NCBI GenBank assembly: GCA_036745195.1
Contig: DAIOGO010000107.1
Span: 1 to 8,742, forward strand
Direction of reading: 5' to 3'
Source of the DNA: JBFHRE01 sp036745195
GTDB taxonomy: Bacteria > Actinomycetota > Acidimicrobiia > Spongiisociales > ZC4RG35
Length of the DNA stretch: 8,742 bases
The translations under genes were made by a program, and so were the position numbers. The notes under the pieces were generated by a model. The model saw only the letters and a list, made by a program, of their open reading frames with translations, was not told the DNA's origin and searched no databases. Position 1 is the first letter of the stretch; every line of letters begins with the position of its first letter. This document shows, piece by piece, positions 1-4,939 of this stretch.

Positions 1-38
1 AGAAGTGCGGCAAGAGTCACCGTCGATGCATCCGACAT
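1..38 (-). CDS. Possible 5' end of an unidentified gene running off the left edge (partial)
   Basis: An ATG at 38-36 on the minus strand opens a frame reading MSDASTVTLAAL to the window edge, with no stop. The start lies 8 nt downstream of a TAGTCT box, the same arrangement as at the other apparently leaderless starts in this window. There is no Shine-Dalgarno sequence. Only 12 codons are visible, so no family can be named. A plus-strand frame is also open across this stretch and third-position GC does not separate the two, so this is a tentative call resting mainly on the -10 box. Confidence 0.3.
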   Translation of the reverse strand, partial: MSDASTVTLAAL

Positions 39-46
39 TGCCGAGG

Positions 47-52
47 AGACTA
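47..52 (-). promoter_or_regulatory. Possible -10 box (TAGTCT) of a leaderless promoter
   Basis: TAGTCT on the minus strand fits the actinobacterial TANNNT -10 pattern and ends 8 nt before the ATG at 38. Transcription would begin at or next to the start codon. No convincing -35 is seen. Confidence 0.28.
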
Positions 53-58
53 GAAGAC

Positions 59-120
59 ATGCGTCTTGCGTCATGCGCCTTGCGTCATGCGTCTTGCGTC
101 ATGCGTCATGCGCCTTGCGG
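59..120. repeat. Heptanucleotide tandem array A, unit WTGCGYC, about 8.9 copies
   Basis: The units ATGCGTC, TTGCGTC and ATGCGCC follow one another without gaps at 59, 66, 73, 80, 87, 94, 101 and 108, with a partial ninth unit (TTGCGG) at 115-120. Variation is limited to A/T at position 1 and T/C at position 6. The array is not in a supported gene. The short frames across it are translations of the repeat with no codon bias. The 91 bp after it (121-211) show no gene or strong hairpin, only a GGCC-TC-GGCC motif at 127-136. Confidence 0.93.
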
Positions 121-211
121 CCATCGGGCCTCGGCCACGCGCTGAGAGCTCCGGGCTACGAGTACAGGTTCACACCCCTCGGCCTTCAACCCGAAACTCT
201 GAGCCTCGTCG

Positions 212-274
212 TTCCTTCTTCCTTCTTCCTTCTTCCTTCTTCGTTCATCGTTGATCGTTGATCGTTCATCGTTC
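212..274. repeat. Heptanucleotide tandem array B, TTCCTTC units passing into ATCGTTS units, 9 copies
   Basis: Four perfect TTCCTTC units (212-239) are followed by one intermediate TTCGTTC (240-246), then ATCGTTG twice (247-260) and ATCGTTC twice (261-274). The 7-bp phase is never broken. The first 28 bp are pure pyrimidine on the plus strand and mirror-symmetric. The last base of the array is part of the stop codon (274-276) of the minus-strand acyl-CoA dehydrogenase, so the array would form the beginning of that gene's 3' untranslated region. No T-run or strong hairpin marks a terminator here. Confidence 0.93.
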
Positions 275-1389
275 TAGAACAGCTGCTCGGCCAGATGGCG
301 CCGGTGCCAGCTCGGGTCGCCGAACATCAACTCCGAACTCTTGGCGCGCTTGAAGTACAGGTGGGCATCGTGTTCCCAGGTGAAGCCGATCCCACCGTGA
401 ATCTGGATCGTCTCGGCGGCGCACTGGTAGAAAGCCTGCGAGCAGTAGGCCTTGGCCACCGGAACCACCTGCGCCCGCTCTTCCGAATCGGTGGCGATCG
501 CCCAGGCGGCGTAGTAGGCGGCGGCTCTGGCGGCCTCCACCTCGACCTGCATGTCGGCGCACTTGTGCTTGATCGCCTGAAAGGACCCGATCGGCCGACC
601 GAACTGGCGGCGATCCTTGGCGTATGTGACCGCCATGTCGAGACACGCTTGCGCCCCGCCGACCTGTTCGGCAGCGAGCGCCACGGCCGCCCGTTCCAGG
701 ACTCGCCCGAGGATCGCTTCACCCTGGCCCGGGCCGCCGAGCAGAGCACCGCCGGGGACCGTGACGGCGTCGAAAGTGACCTCTGCCTGCTTGCGGGTCT
801 GATCCATGACATCGAGAGGGCGGACCGTGAGCCCGTCGGCGCCGGCCGGCACCAGGATCAACTCGACTCCGTCGAGCGTGCGGGCAGCCACCACGAACAG
901 GTCGGCCACCGACCCGTCGAGCACGAAGCTCTTCACCCCGGTCAGGGTCCATCCGTCATCGCCGGCGACCGCTTCGAGGCCCACGTCCTCCGGGGTCCAA
1001 CCGCCCCCCGGCTCGGCGTGGGCGACCGTGGCGACGATCTCGCCGGCGGCGATCCGGGGAAGCCACTCCGAGCGCTGCTCCTCCGTGCCCGCTGCCAGGG
1101 CGGTTGCCGCCATCACGACGGTCGAGAAGAAGGGAGCACACAACAGGGTTCGCCCTTGCTCCTCGAGGAGCACGAAGAGTTCCAGGAAGCCGAAACCGGC
1201 GCCGCCGTACTCCTCGGGGATCGCCATCGCCTGCCAGCCCATCTCCGCCATGGACTTCCACTGAGCTCGATCGAAACCATCGGCCGTGCCCATGAGATCG
1301 CGGACTTCGCGGCTGGAGCTGTTCCGCTCGAGCCAGCGGGCGGCGTAGCCGCGTAGCTGCTCTTGCTCCGGCGAGAACGAGAAATCCAT
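274..1389 (-). CDS. Acyl-CoA dehydrogenase family protein (371 aa), atypical active site
   Basis: This is a flavin-dependent acyl-CoA dehydrogenase-fold protein, expected to bind FAD and oxidise an acyl-CoA at the alpha-beta bond in the cytoplasm. The N-terminal helical domain (about 1-115) opens with MDFSFSPEQEQLR and contains IPEEYGGAG at 57-65. A beta-domain follows (about 120-215). The C-terminal helical domain has the FAD-contacting stretch DRRQFGRPIGSFQ (259-271) and IHGGIGFTWEHD (330-341). The length is normal for the family. The usual YEGT catalytic loop reads MFGD (355-358), so the MCAD-type glutamate is replaced by Phe356. Such changes are known in subunits of heteromeric steroid or side-chain dehydrogenases (FadE26-29 type), and no partner gene is visible here. 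The ATG lies 6 nt after a TAGACT box with no Shine-Dalgarno, suggesting a leaderless message. It is divergent from the methyltransferase. The family is certain; substrate and activity are not. Confidence 0.93.
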   Translation of the reverse strand: MDFSFSPEQEQLRGYAARWLERNSSSREVRDLMGTADGFDRAQWKSMAEMGWQAMAIPEEYGGAGFGFLELFVLLEEQGRTLLCAPFFSTVVMAATALAAGTEEQRSEWLPRIAAGEIVATVAHAEPGGGWTPEDVGLEAVAGDDGWTLTGVKSFVLDGSVADLFVVAARTLDGVELILVPAGADGLTVRPLDVMDQTRKQAEVTFDAVTVPGGALLGGPGQGEAILGRVLERAAVALAAEQVGGAQACLDMAVTYAKDRRQFGRPIGSFQAIKHKCADMQVEVEAARAAAYYAAWAIATDSEERAQVVPVAKAYCSQAFYQCAAETIQIHGGIGFTWEHDAHLYFKRAKSSELMFGDPSWHRRHLAEQLF

Positions 1390-1395
1390 CGGATC

Positions 1396-1401
1396 AGTCT
1401 A
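1396..1401 (-). promoter_or_regulatory. -10 box (TAGACT) of a leaderless promoter for the acyl-CoA dehydrogenase
   Basis: TAGACT on the minus strand fits TANNNT and ends 6 nt before the ATG at 1389. The transcript would start at the A of ATG. No recognisable -35 is seen. The box sits between the arms of a 6-bp inverted repeat, CGGATC (1390-1395) and GATCCG (1415-1420). Confidence 0.5.
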
Positions 1402-1440
1402 AGGAGCGGTACCCGATCCGGCATCTCGCTTCCCCATCGC

Positions 1441-1446
1441 TAGATT
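1441..1446 (+). promoter_or_regulatory. -10 box (TAGATT) of a leaderless promoter for the methyltransferase
   Basis: TAGATT fits TANNNT and ends 6 nt before the ATG at 1453, with no Shine-Dalgarno between. The spacing matches the divergent dehydrogenase promoter exactly. No -35 is recognisable. Confidence 0.5.
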
Positions 1447-1452
1447 CGCCCG

Positions 1453-2436
1453 ATGAGTGTGATGTTCCGCCGCCCTCGTGCCAGTCGGGGTAACTCGAAC
1501 GAGTCGCGTTTTCGACAGGCCATTCTCGACCGGTATGGCATCGCCAGTGAGAAGGTGGATGATCCGACTGTCCAGATGTGGGTCGATTTCAGTCTCTCCT
1601 CGGTCGATCGAGGTCGGCAGGCGGTGGCCGCCATGGGTGGACGGTCGACCTTTGCCCGCAAGCAGGTGCTCGATGTCGGGTGTGCCTATGGCGGATTCCT
1701 GGTGGCGGCGGCCGAAGCCGGTGCGTCTCGAGTAGTGGGTATCGACATCAACCCCGAGCTCCTGGCGCTTGCCGAGCTGCAACTGCAGGATCACGCAGTG
1801 GACGGACACGTGGCCGTGGACGACGTCGTGGCCGATGGTCTGGCGACACGCTGGGGCAAGTTCGACGTCGTGCTCTGCAATGACGTGATCGAGCACGTGA
1901 CCGAACCGTCCCGATGCGCCGCCAACCTCGCCTCCGTCCTCCGACCGGGAGGCAAGCTCTTCCTGGAGATCCCCAATGGTCTGGCGGTCGACTTCATACG
2001 CAAAGACGGCCATTACGGACTTTTCGGGATAACCCTCCTGGGACGGAACGCAGCCGAACGGTGGTGGGGCCGCTTCTTTGGGGACACCTATGGGGTGGAG
2101 CACTACGCATCGCTCGCCTACTACCTGCAGATCTTCTCGGAGGCAGGAATCGCCCTTCGACTGCTGTCGGAGGTCGAGGATCGAGAGGCCCGGATGGCCG
2201 AGATCGACGAAGCCTTCGACGCGCTGGAGGCCGAACTGGCCGATCTCGACGGCCCCGAGACACCAGACCTCGTCGGTACCATCCGCCTCCGAGGAACGGA
2301 CGAGATCAGCCACTACCGCCAGCTTCGACGTCGGTACCACGAATCGACGGTCACCGCGGAACGCGACATCATCCTTCGCGACATCGTCACCACCTACGGA
2401 TTGACGTTCTGGACCCTCGAAGGAACTCGCCTCTAG
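1453..2436 (+). CDS. Class I SAM-dependent methyltransferase (327 aa)
   Basis: This is a cytoplasmic methyltransferase with a Rossmann-type SAM-binding domain at about residues 65-180. Motif I is VLDVGCAYGGFL (72-83). The acidic residue that would bind the SAM ribose is Asp98 in VVGIDINPE. FDVVLCNDVIEHV (137-149) is the DxxEH-type motif of the Methyltransf_11/23 group. LRPGGKLFLEIPN (163-175) is the motif III region. About 150 further residues (180-327) form a substrate-side extension rich in aromatic and charged residues, ending ERDIILRDIVTTYGLTFW, which I cannot assign. The acceptor is unknown. The spread of acidic and basic residues does not suggest a membrane protein. The ATG at 1453 is preferred because a TAGATT -10 box lies 6 nt upstream. 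It is divergent from the acyl-CoA dehydrogenase and ends 45 bp from the convergent lipoprotein gene. The 45-bp gap shows only a short CCGG-AAT-CCGG hairpin (2469-2479). Confidence 0.92.
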   Translation: MSVMFRRPRASRGNSNESRFRQAILDRYGIASEKVDDPTVQMWVDFSLSSVDRGRQAVAAMGGRSTFARKQVLDVGCAYGGFLVAAAEAGASRVVGIDINPELLALAELQLQDHAVDGHVAVDDVVADGLATRWGKFDVVLCNDVIEHVTEPSRCAANLASVLRPGGKLFLEIPNGLAVDFIRKDGHYGLFGITLLGRNAAERWWGRFFGDTYGVEHYASLAYYLQIFSEAGIALRLLSEVEDREARMAEIDEAFDALEAELADLDGPETPDLVGTIRLRGTDEISHYRQLRRRYHESTVTAERDIILRDIVTTYGLTFWTLEGTRL

Positions 2437-2481
2437 CCAATCGCGGTCAGACTGGTGGAAGCCGCCGCCCGGAATCCGGCG

Positions 2482-2979
2482 TCACTCACCCGTTGTTATC
2501 GACACCACCGCAGTGCCGTCGGGGGACTTACCGACGCTGACGAAACCGCCATCGAACAGCCACGACACCGAAGCAGGGTTGCTCGACTCACTGCGGGTGG
2601 TCTCCTGGCCTTCGAAGTAGGAGTCGTAGGTGGCGACCAACTCCTCGAACCGGCTGCCCGGATACTGGACGGTGGCCGAAGCGCCCGAACCAGCATCTAT
2701 GGCGAACAAGACGCTCCCTCCGTCGGGAACGGGGAGGGTTATGGAGTCCGGGATCTCGGCGCCCTCTCCGACGGTGATCGACTCGCCGCCAGTGCCGGTC
2801 ACGGAGATTCCGTCCCCATCGACATCGACATCGACATCACCCCCGCTCTCCGACTCGATGGCGTTCTCGATGACCTCCTCCGACGCCTTCTCTGCGATCG
2901 AACCGCAGGCGCCGAGCAGCAGCACGAGCACGATGAGTAGGGGTGCCGAAACACCCAGAGTGGCACGGTCCCCCGTCAT
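2482..2979 (-). CDS. Small secreted lipoprotein with Asp-Val-rich segment (165 aa), function unknown
   Basis: The N-terminus is a lipoprotein signal peptide: a short charged start (MTGDR), a hydrophobic core (PLLIVLVLLL, 13-22) and a lipobox LGAC with the lipidated cysteine at 25. The mature protein should be anchored on the outer face of the membrane. Residues 30-45 are Glu-rich and probably helical. Residues 47-57 read GDVDVDVDGDG, resembling a calcium-type Asp-rich loop but without a proper EF-hand register (Ile one position early, no Glu at 12). A beta-rich C-terminal part (about 85-165) contains the helix SRFEELVATYDSYFEG. This layout recalls uncharacterised actinobacterial lipoproteins that pair a GDVDVD-like strand with a C-terminal small beta-sandwich, but I do not know a function. 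AAGGAG lies 5 nt before the ATG. It follows the FadE5-like gene on the same strand after 69 bp, so read-through is possible. Confidence 0.85.
   Translation of the reverse strand: MTGDRATLGVSAPLLIVLVLLLGACGSIAEKASEEVIENAIESESGGDVDVDVDGDGISVTGTGGESITVGEGAEIPDSITLPVPDGGSVLFAIDAGSGASATVQYPGSRFEELVATYDSYFEGQETTRSESSNPASVSWLFDGGFVSVGKSPDGTAVVSITTGE
2817..2838. repeat. Hexanucleotide microsatellite (GACATC, 3.7 copies) inside the lipoprotein gene
   Basis: CATC at 2817-2820 is followed by GACATC at 2821, 2827 and 2833. On the minus strand this encodes the alternating Asp-Val segment of the lipoprotein. The period is a multiple of three, so gain or loss of units would change the number of Asp-Val pairs without breaking the frame. 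Confidence 0.8.
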
Positions 2980-2984
2980 ACCTT

Positions 2985-2990
2985 CTCCTT
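2985..2990 (-). promoter_or_regulatory. Ribosome binding site (AAGGAG) of the lipoprotein gene
   Basis: AAGGAG on the minus strand lies 5 nt before the ATG at 2979. It fixes this start and shows that the message has a leader, unlike the leaderless genes nearby. Confidence 0.75.
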
Positions 2991-3005
2991 GGTGGGTTGC
3001 CTCAG

Positions 3006-3011
3006 AGGCTA
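3006..3011 (-). promoter_or_regulatory. Possible -10 box (TAGCCT) for the lipoprotein gene
   Basis: TAGCCT on the minus strand fits TANNNT and would give a leader of about 20 nt that includes the AAGGAG. The -35 region is not convincing. The gene could instead be read from the upstream dehydrogenase, since no terminator is evident in 2980-3048 beyond a CCCGG/CCGGG hairpin (about 3016-3031) without a T-run. Confidence 0.28.
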
Positions 3012-3048
3012 GTCCCCGGGCTGCCGCCGGGAAGGGAACACTCCGGCG

Positions 3049-4815
3049 TCACCAGGCCTCGTCGACCATCTCCATCAGAGCGCCGTCTTCTGCTTCTGCC
3101 GCCGACCGCCGGGCGGCCACCTTGTGAGCGACGTCGCCGACGAGGAAGCGGGCGGCGGCCAGTTTGCCGATCGAGAACGGGTCGTTCGACCCGGCCACGA
3201 TCTCGGCCTGGCGAAGCATCAGCCACGAGATCACGACCTCGGACAACGACTCGAGCAAACCGGTGGCATGCAGGCCCGTCTTGTAGATCTCGGCGGGTCG
3301 CCCGTCGGCCGAGGCCATGGCGTGGCCGACCATCACCCCGAGGTGGGCCTGGACGTCGTCGAGCATCGTGGACAGCAGGCCCCGTTCGATGGCCACCGGG
3401 TCGTGGTCGTCGGTCTCCTTGACGAAGTCGGCGATCTCGGCTGCGAGCCGGGCGATCGCCCGACCCTGATCTCGGACGATCTTGCGGAAGAACAGGTCGA
3501 GCGCCTGTATCCCGGTCGTTCCTTCGTAGACCGTGTCGATCTTGGCGTCCCGGATGTACTGCTCGATCGGGTAGTCCTGGGTGTATCCGGAACCACCGTG
3601 GACCTGCAGCGAACCAGCCAGCAGGGCGTACGCCTTCTCCGACGAGTACCCCTTCACGAGCGGAAGCAGCAAATCGGAGCGCACCTCCATGTCGGGATCC
3701 GAGGGCGCCAGGTCCTGGCAGAAGGCGGCGTAACACACCAGGGCGCGCAGACCTTCGGCGTAGGCCTTCTGCTCCAGCAACATCCGGCGCACATCGGGAT
3801 GACGGATGATCCTGACCCGCTCGGCGGTCTTGTCGCCGGCCTTCGTCAGATCCGGGCCCTGCACCCTTTCCCGGGCGTAATCGAGGGCATTGAGGTATCC
3901 GGTGGAAAGGGTGGCAGCCGACTTGGTGCCGATCGTCATGCGGGCCGCCTCGATGACCCGGAACATCTGGCGGATCCCGTCGTGCACCCCGCCGACCAGG
4001 TATCCGATGGCGGGGCGGTCGAGCCCAAACGTCAGCTCGCAGGTGGTCGACCCCTTCAGACCCATCTTCTTCTCGATGTGGGTGGTGAAGACACCGTTGC
4101 GCTCACCGAGCGACCCGTCGGGGTTGACCAGATACTTGGGCACCAGGAACATCGACAGCCCCTTCGTCCCCGGACCGGCCCCTTCGGGTCGGGCCAGGAC
4201 GAGATGGATGATGTTCTCGACGGCGTCCTGCTCACCGGAGGTGATGAAGCGCTTCACGCCTTCGATGTGATAGGTGTCGCCCTCGAGGTGAATGGCCTTG
4301 GTGATGCCGGCCCCCACGTCCGATCCGGCATCGGGCTCGGTGAGGACCATCGTTCCCCCCCAACCCCGCTCCACCCACATCAGGGCGAAAGCCTGCTGCT
4401 CCTCGGTGCCTTCCTCGAAGAGGACGCGGGCGAAGGCCGAACCTCCGGCGTAGAGGGAGGCGGTGGGGTTGGCCCCGAGCATCAGTTCCTGGGCCGCCCA
4501 GTAGAGCGAGGGAGGGATCGACATCCCACCCATCTCCTCCGGGAGCCCGAGCCGGTCCCAGCCCTGGTCGCGGAAGGCGGCCAACGAACGTTTGAGCGCC
4601 TCGGGAAGGACCACCTCGCCATCGACCAACTCGACCGGCGCCCGGTCGGTTTCGGTGAATGACTCCGCCCACTCGTGGCGGGCGAACCGATCGACTTCCC
4701 GCAGCAGATGACGGGCGGTGTCGGCGTCCATTCCGGCGGGGAGGCGCTCGCCGAGCTTGTTGAGCTCGAAGAGGTTGAACTCGAGGTCTCTCAGGTTCGA
4801 TCGGTAGTGACCCAT
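3049..4815 (-). CDS. FadE5-like acyl-CoA dehydrogenase with N- and C-terminal extension domains (588 aa)
   Basis: This is an FAD-dependent acyl-CoA dehydrogenase for the first step of fatty-acid beta-oxidation. MGHYRSNLRDLEFNLFE (1-17) is the N-terminal extension typical of FadE5/DmdC-type enzymes. The core N-terminal domain includes LGLPEEMGG (89-97). The beta-domain has the FAD-binding stretch MVLTEPDAGSDVG (156-168) and the acyl-site region VKRFITSGEQD (187-197). The C-terminal helical domain has QVHGGSGYTQDYPIEQYIRDAK (two runs, 404-414 and 415-425) and VYEGTTGIQ (429-437), where Glu431 is the expected catalytic base. An extra helical domain follows (about 460-588), so the length suits the roughly 600-residue FadE5 class, which in mycobacteria accepts a broad range of acyl chains. 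AAGGAG lies 5 nt before the ATG and a sigma-70-like promoter is at 4854-4882. It is divergent from a TetR gene, the probable regulator. The exact chain-length preference is unknown. Confidence 0.95.
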   Translation of the reverse strand: MGHYRSNLRDLEFNLFELNKLGERLPAGMDADTARHLLREVDRFARHEWAESFTETDRAPVELVDGEVVLPEALKRSLAAFRDQGWDRLGLPEEMGGMSIPPSLYWAAQELMLGANPTASLYAGGSAFARVLFEEGTEEQQAFALMWVERGWGGTMVLTEPDAGSDVGAGITKAIHLEGDTYHIEGVKRFITSGEQDAVENIIHLVLARPEGAGPGTKGLSMFLVPKYLVNPDGSLGERNGVFTTHIEKKMGLKGSTTCELTFGLDRPAIGYLVGGVHDGIRQMFRVIEAARMTIGTKSAATLSTGYLNALDYARERVQGPDLTKAGDKTAERVRIIRHPDVRRMLLEQKAYAEGLRALVCYAAFCQDLAPSDPDMEVRSDLLLPLVKGYSSEKAYALLAGSLQVHGGSGYTQDYPIEQYIRDAKIDTVYEGTTGIQALDLFFRKIVRDQGRAIARLAAEIADFVKETDDHDPVAIERGLLSTMLDDVQAHLGVMVGHAMASADGRPAEIYKTGLHATGLLESLSEVVISWLMLRQAEIVAGSNDPFSIGKLAAARFLVGDVAHKVAARRSAAEAEDGALMEMVDEAW

Positions 4816-4820
4816 GACAT

Positions 4821-4826
4821 CTCCTT
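4821..4826 (-). promoter_or_regulatory. Ribosome binding site (AAGGAG) of the FadE5-like gene
   Basis: AAGGAG on the minus strand is 5 nt before the ATG at 4815, the same motif and spacing as in the lipoprotein gene. It supports this start, which also begins the conserved MGHYRSN N-terminus. Confidence 0.8.
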
Positions 4827-4842
4827 GAACCAGCTCGTTGGT

Positions 4843-4878
4843 TTTGAGTGAACAATCTAATTTGGTCTTCTGCTCAAA
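4843..4878. promoter_or_regulatory. Inverted repeat TTTGAG/CTCAAA over the FadE5-like promoter (possible operator)
   Basis: TTTGAG (4843-4848) and CTCAAA (4873-4878) are perfect 6-bp arms separated by 24 bp. The right arm overlaps the -35 box and the left arm lies near the expected transcription start, so a bound repressor would block the dehydrogenase promoter. A second imperfect dyad, AACCA (4828-4832) and TGGTT (4839-4843), lies just downstream in the leader. Assigning these to the adjacent TetR is inference. Confidence 0.35.
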
Positions 4879-4882
4879 TCAA
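4854..4882 (-). promoter_or_regulatory. Sigma-70-like promoter of the FadE5-like gene (TTGATT-17-TAGATT)
   Basis: On the minus strand, the -35 box TTGATT (4882-4877) and -10 box TAGATT (4859-4854) are separated by exactly 17 bp in an AT-rich stretch that stands out from the GC-rich surroundings. Transcription would start near 4847, giving a leader of about 32 nt that carries the AAGGAG. Confidence 0.6.
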
Positions 4883-4894
4883 GCGGGTTCGTTG

Positions 4895-4939
4895 CCCGGC
4901 ACGACTAGCTTGCTGCGCACCATGCGTAACCGTGCCGGG
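4895..4939. promoter_or_regulatory. Perfect 9-bp inverted repeat CCCGGCACG/CGTGCCGGG around the TetR start
   Basis: CCCGGCACG (4895-4903) and CGTGCCGGG (4931-4939) are exact reverse complements, separated by 27 bp. The pair encloses the TAGCTT -10 box and the ATG (4922) of the TetR gene, with the right arm inside codons 4-6. An autoregulatory operator is the simplest explanation. An RNA hairpin is less likely, because transcription probably starts after the left arm. Confidence 0.45.
4906..4911 (+). promoter_or_regulatory. Possible -10 box (TAGCTT) of the TetR gene
   Basis: TAGCTT fits TANNNT and ends 10 nt before the ATG at 4922, which would leave a leader of only about 3 nt. No -35 and no Shine-Dalgarno are visible. 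The spacing is longer than at the other leaderless starts, so confidence is lower. Confidence 0.38.

Noticed and set aside
66..261. Two short plus-strand reading frames (66-254 and 73-261)
   Set aside because: They are translations of the heptamer arrays in different frames, with repeated MRLASC-like and SFFLLPSSF segments, and they show no codon bias or start signal.
295..1356. Long plus-strand frame of 353 codons opposite the first acyl-CoA dehydrogenase
   Set aside because: The minus strand has unmistakable dehydrogenase motifs. The antisense frame has no recognisable domain and is what high third-position GC produces.
1399..2340. Minus-strand frame of 313 codons opposite the methyltransferase
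   Set aside because: The plus strand carries all the SAM-binding motifs; the antisense product shows no family features.
2437..2481. Terminator between the methyltransferase and lipoprotein genes
   Set aside because: Only a 4-bp CCGG stem with a 3-nt loop is present and there is no T-run on either strand.
2912..2938. EF-hand calcium site in the lipoprotein (Asp-rich 47-57 segment and around)
   Set aside because: The DxDxDG register does not place Ile at position 8 or Glu at position 12, so only a general acidic segment can be claimed (encoded near 2809-2841, not in the signal peptide region).
3124..4662. Plus-strand frame of 512 codons opposite the FadE5-like gene
   Set aside because: It lies wholly antisense to a well-supported gene, shows no domain and has no start signal. 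A GC-rich shadow.
4838..4921. Longer TetR protein from the TTG at 4838
   Set aside because: The added 28 residues do not look like a TetR N-terminus, and the extension would run through the divergent promoter and operator-like repeats.
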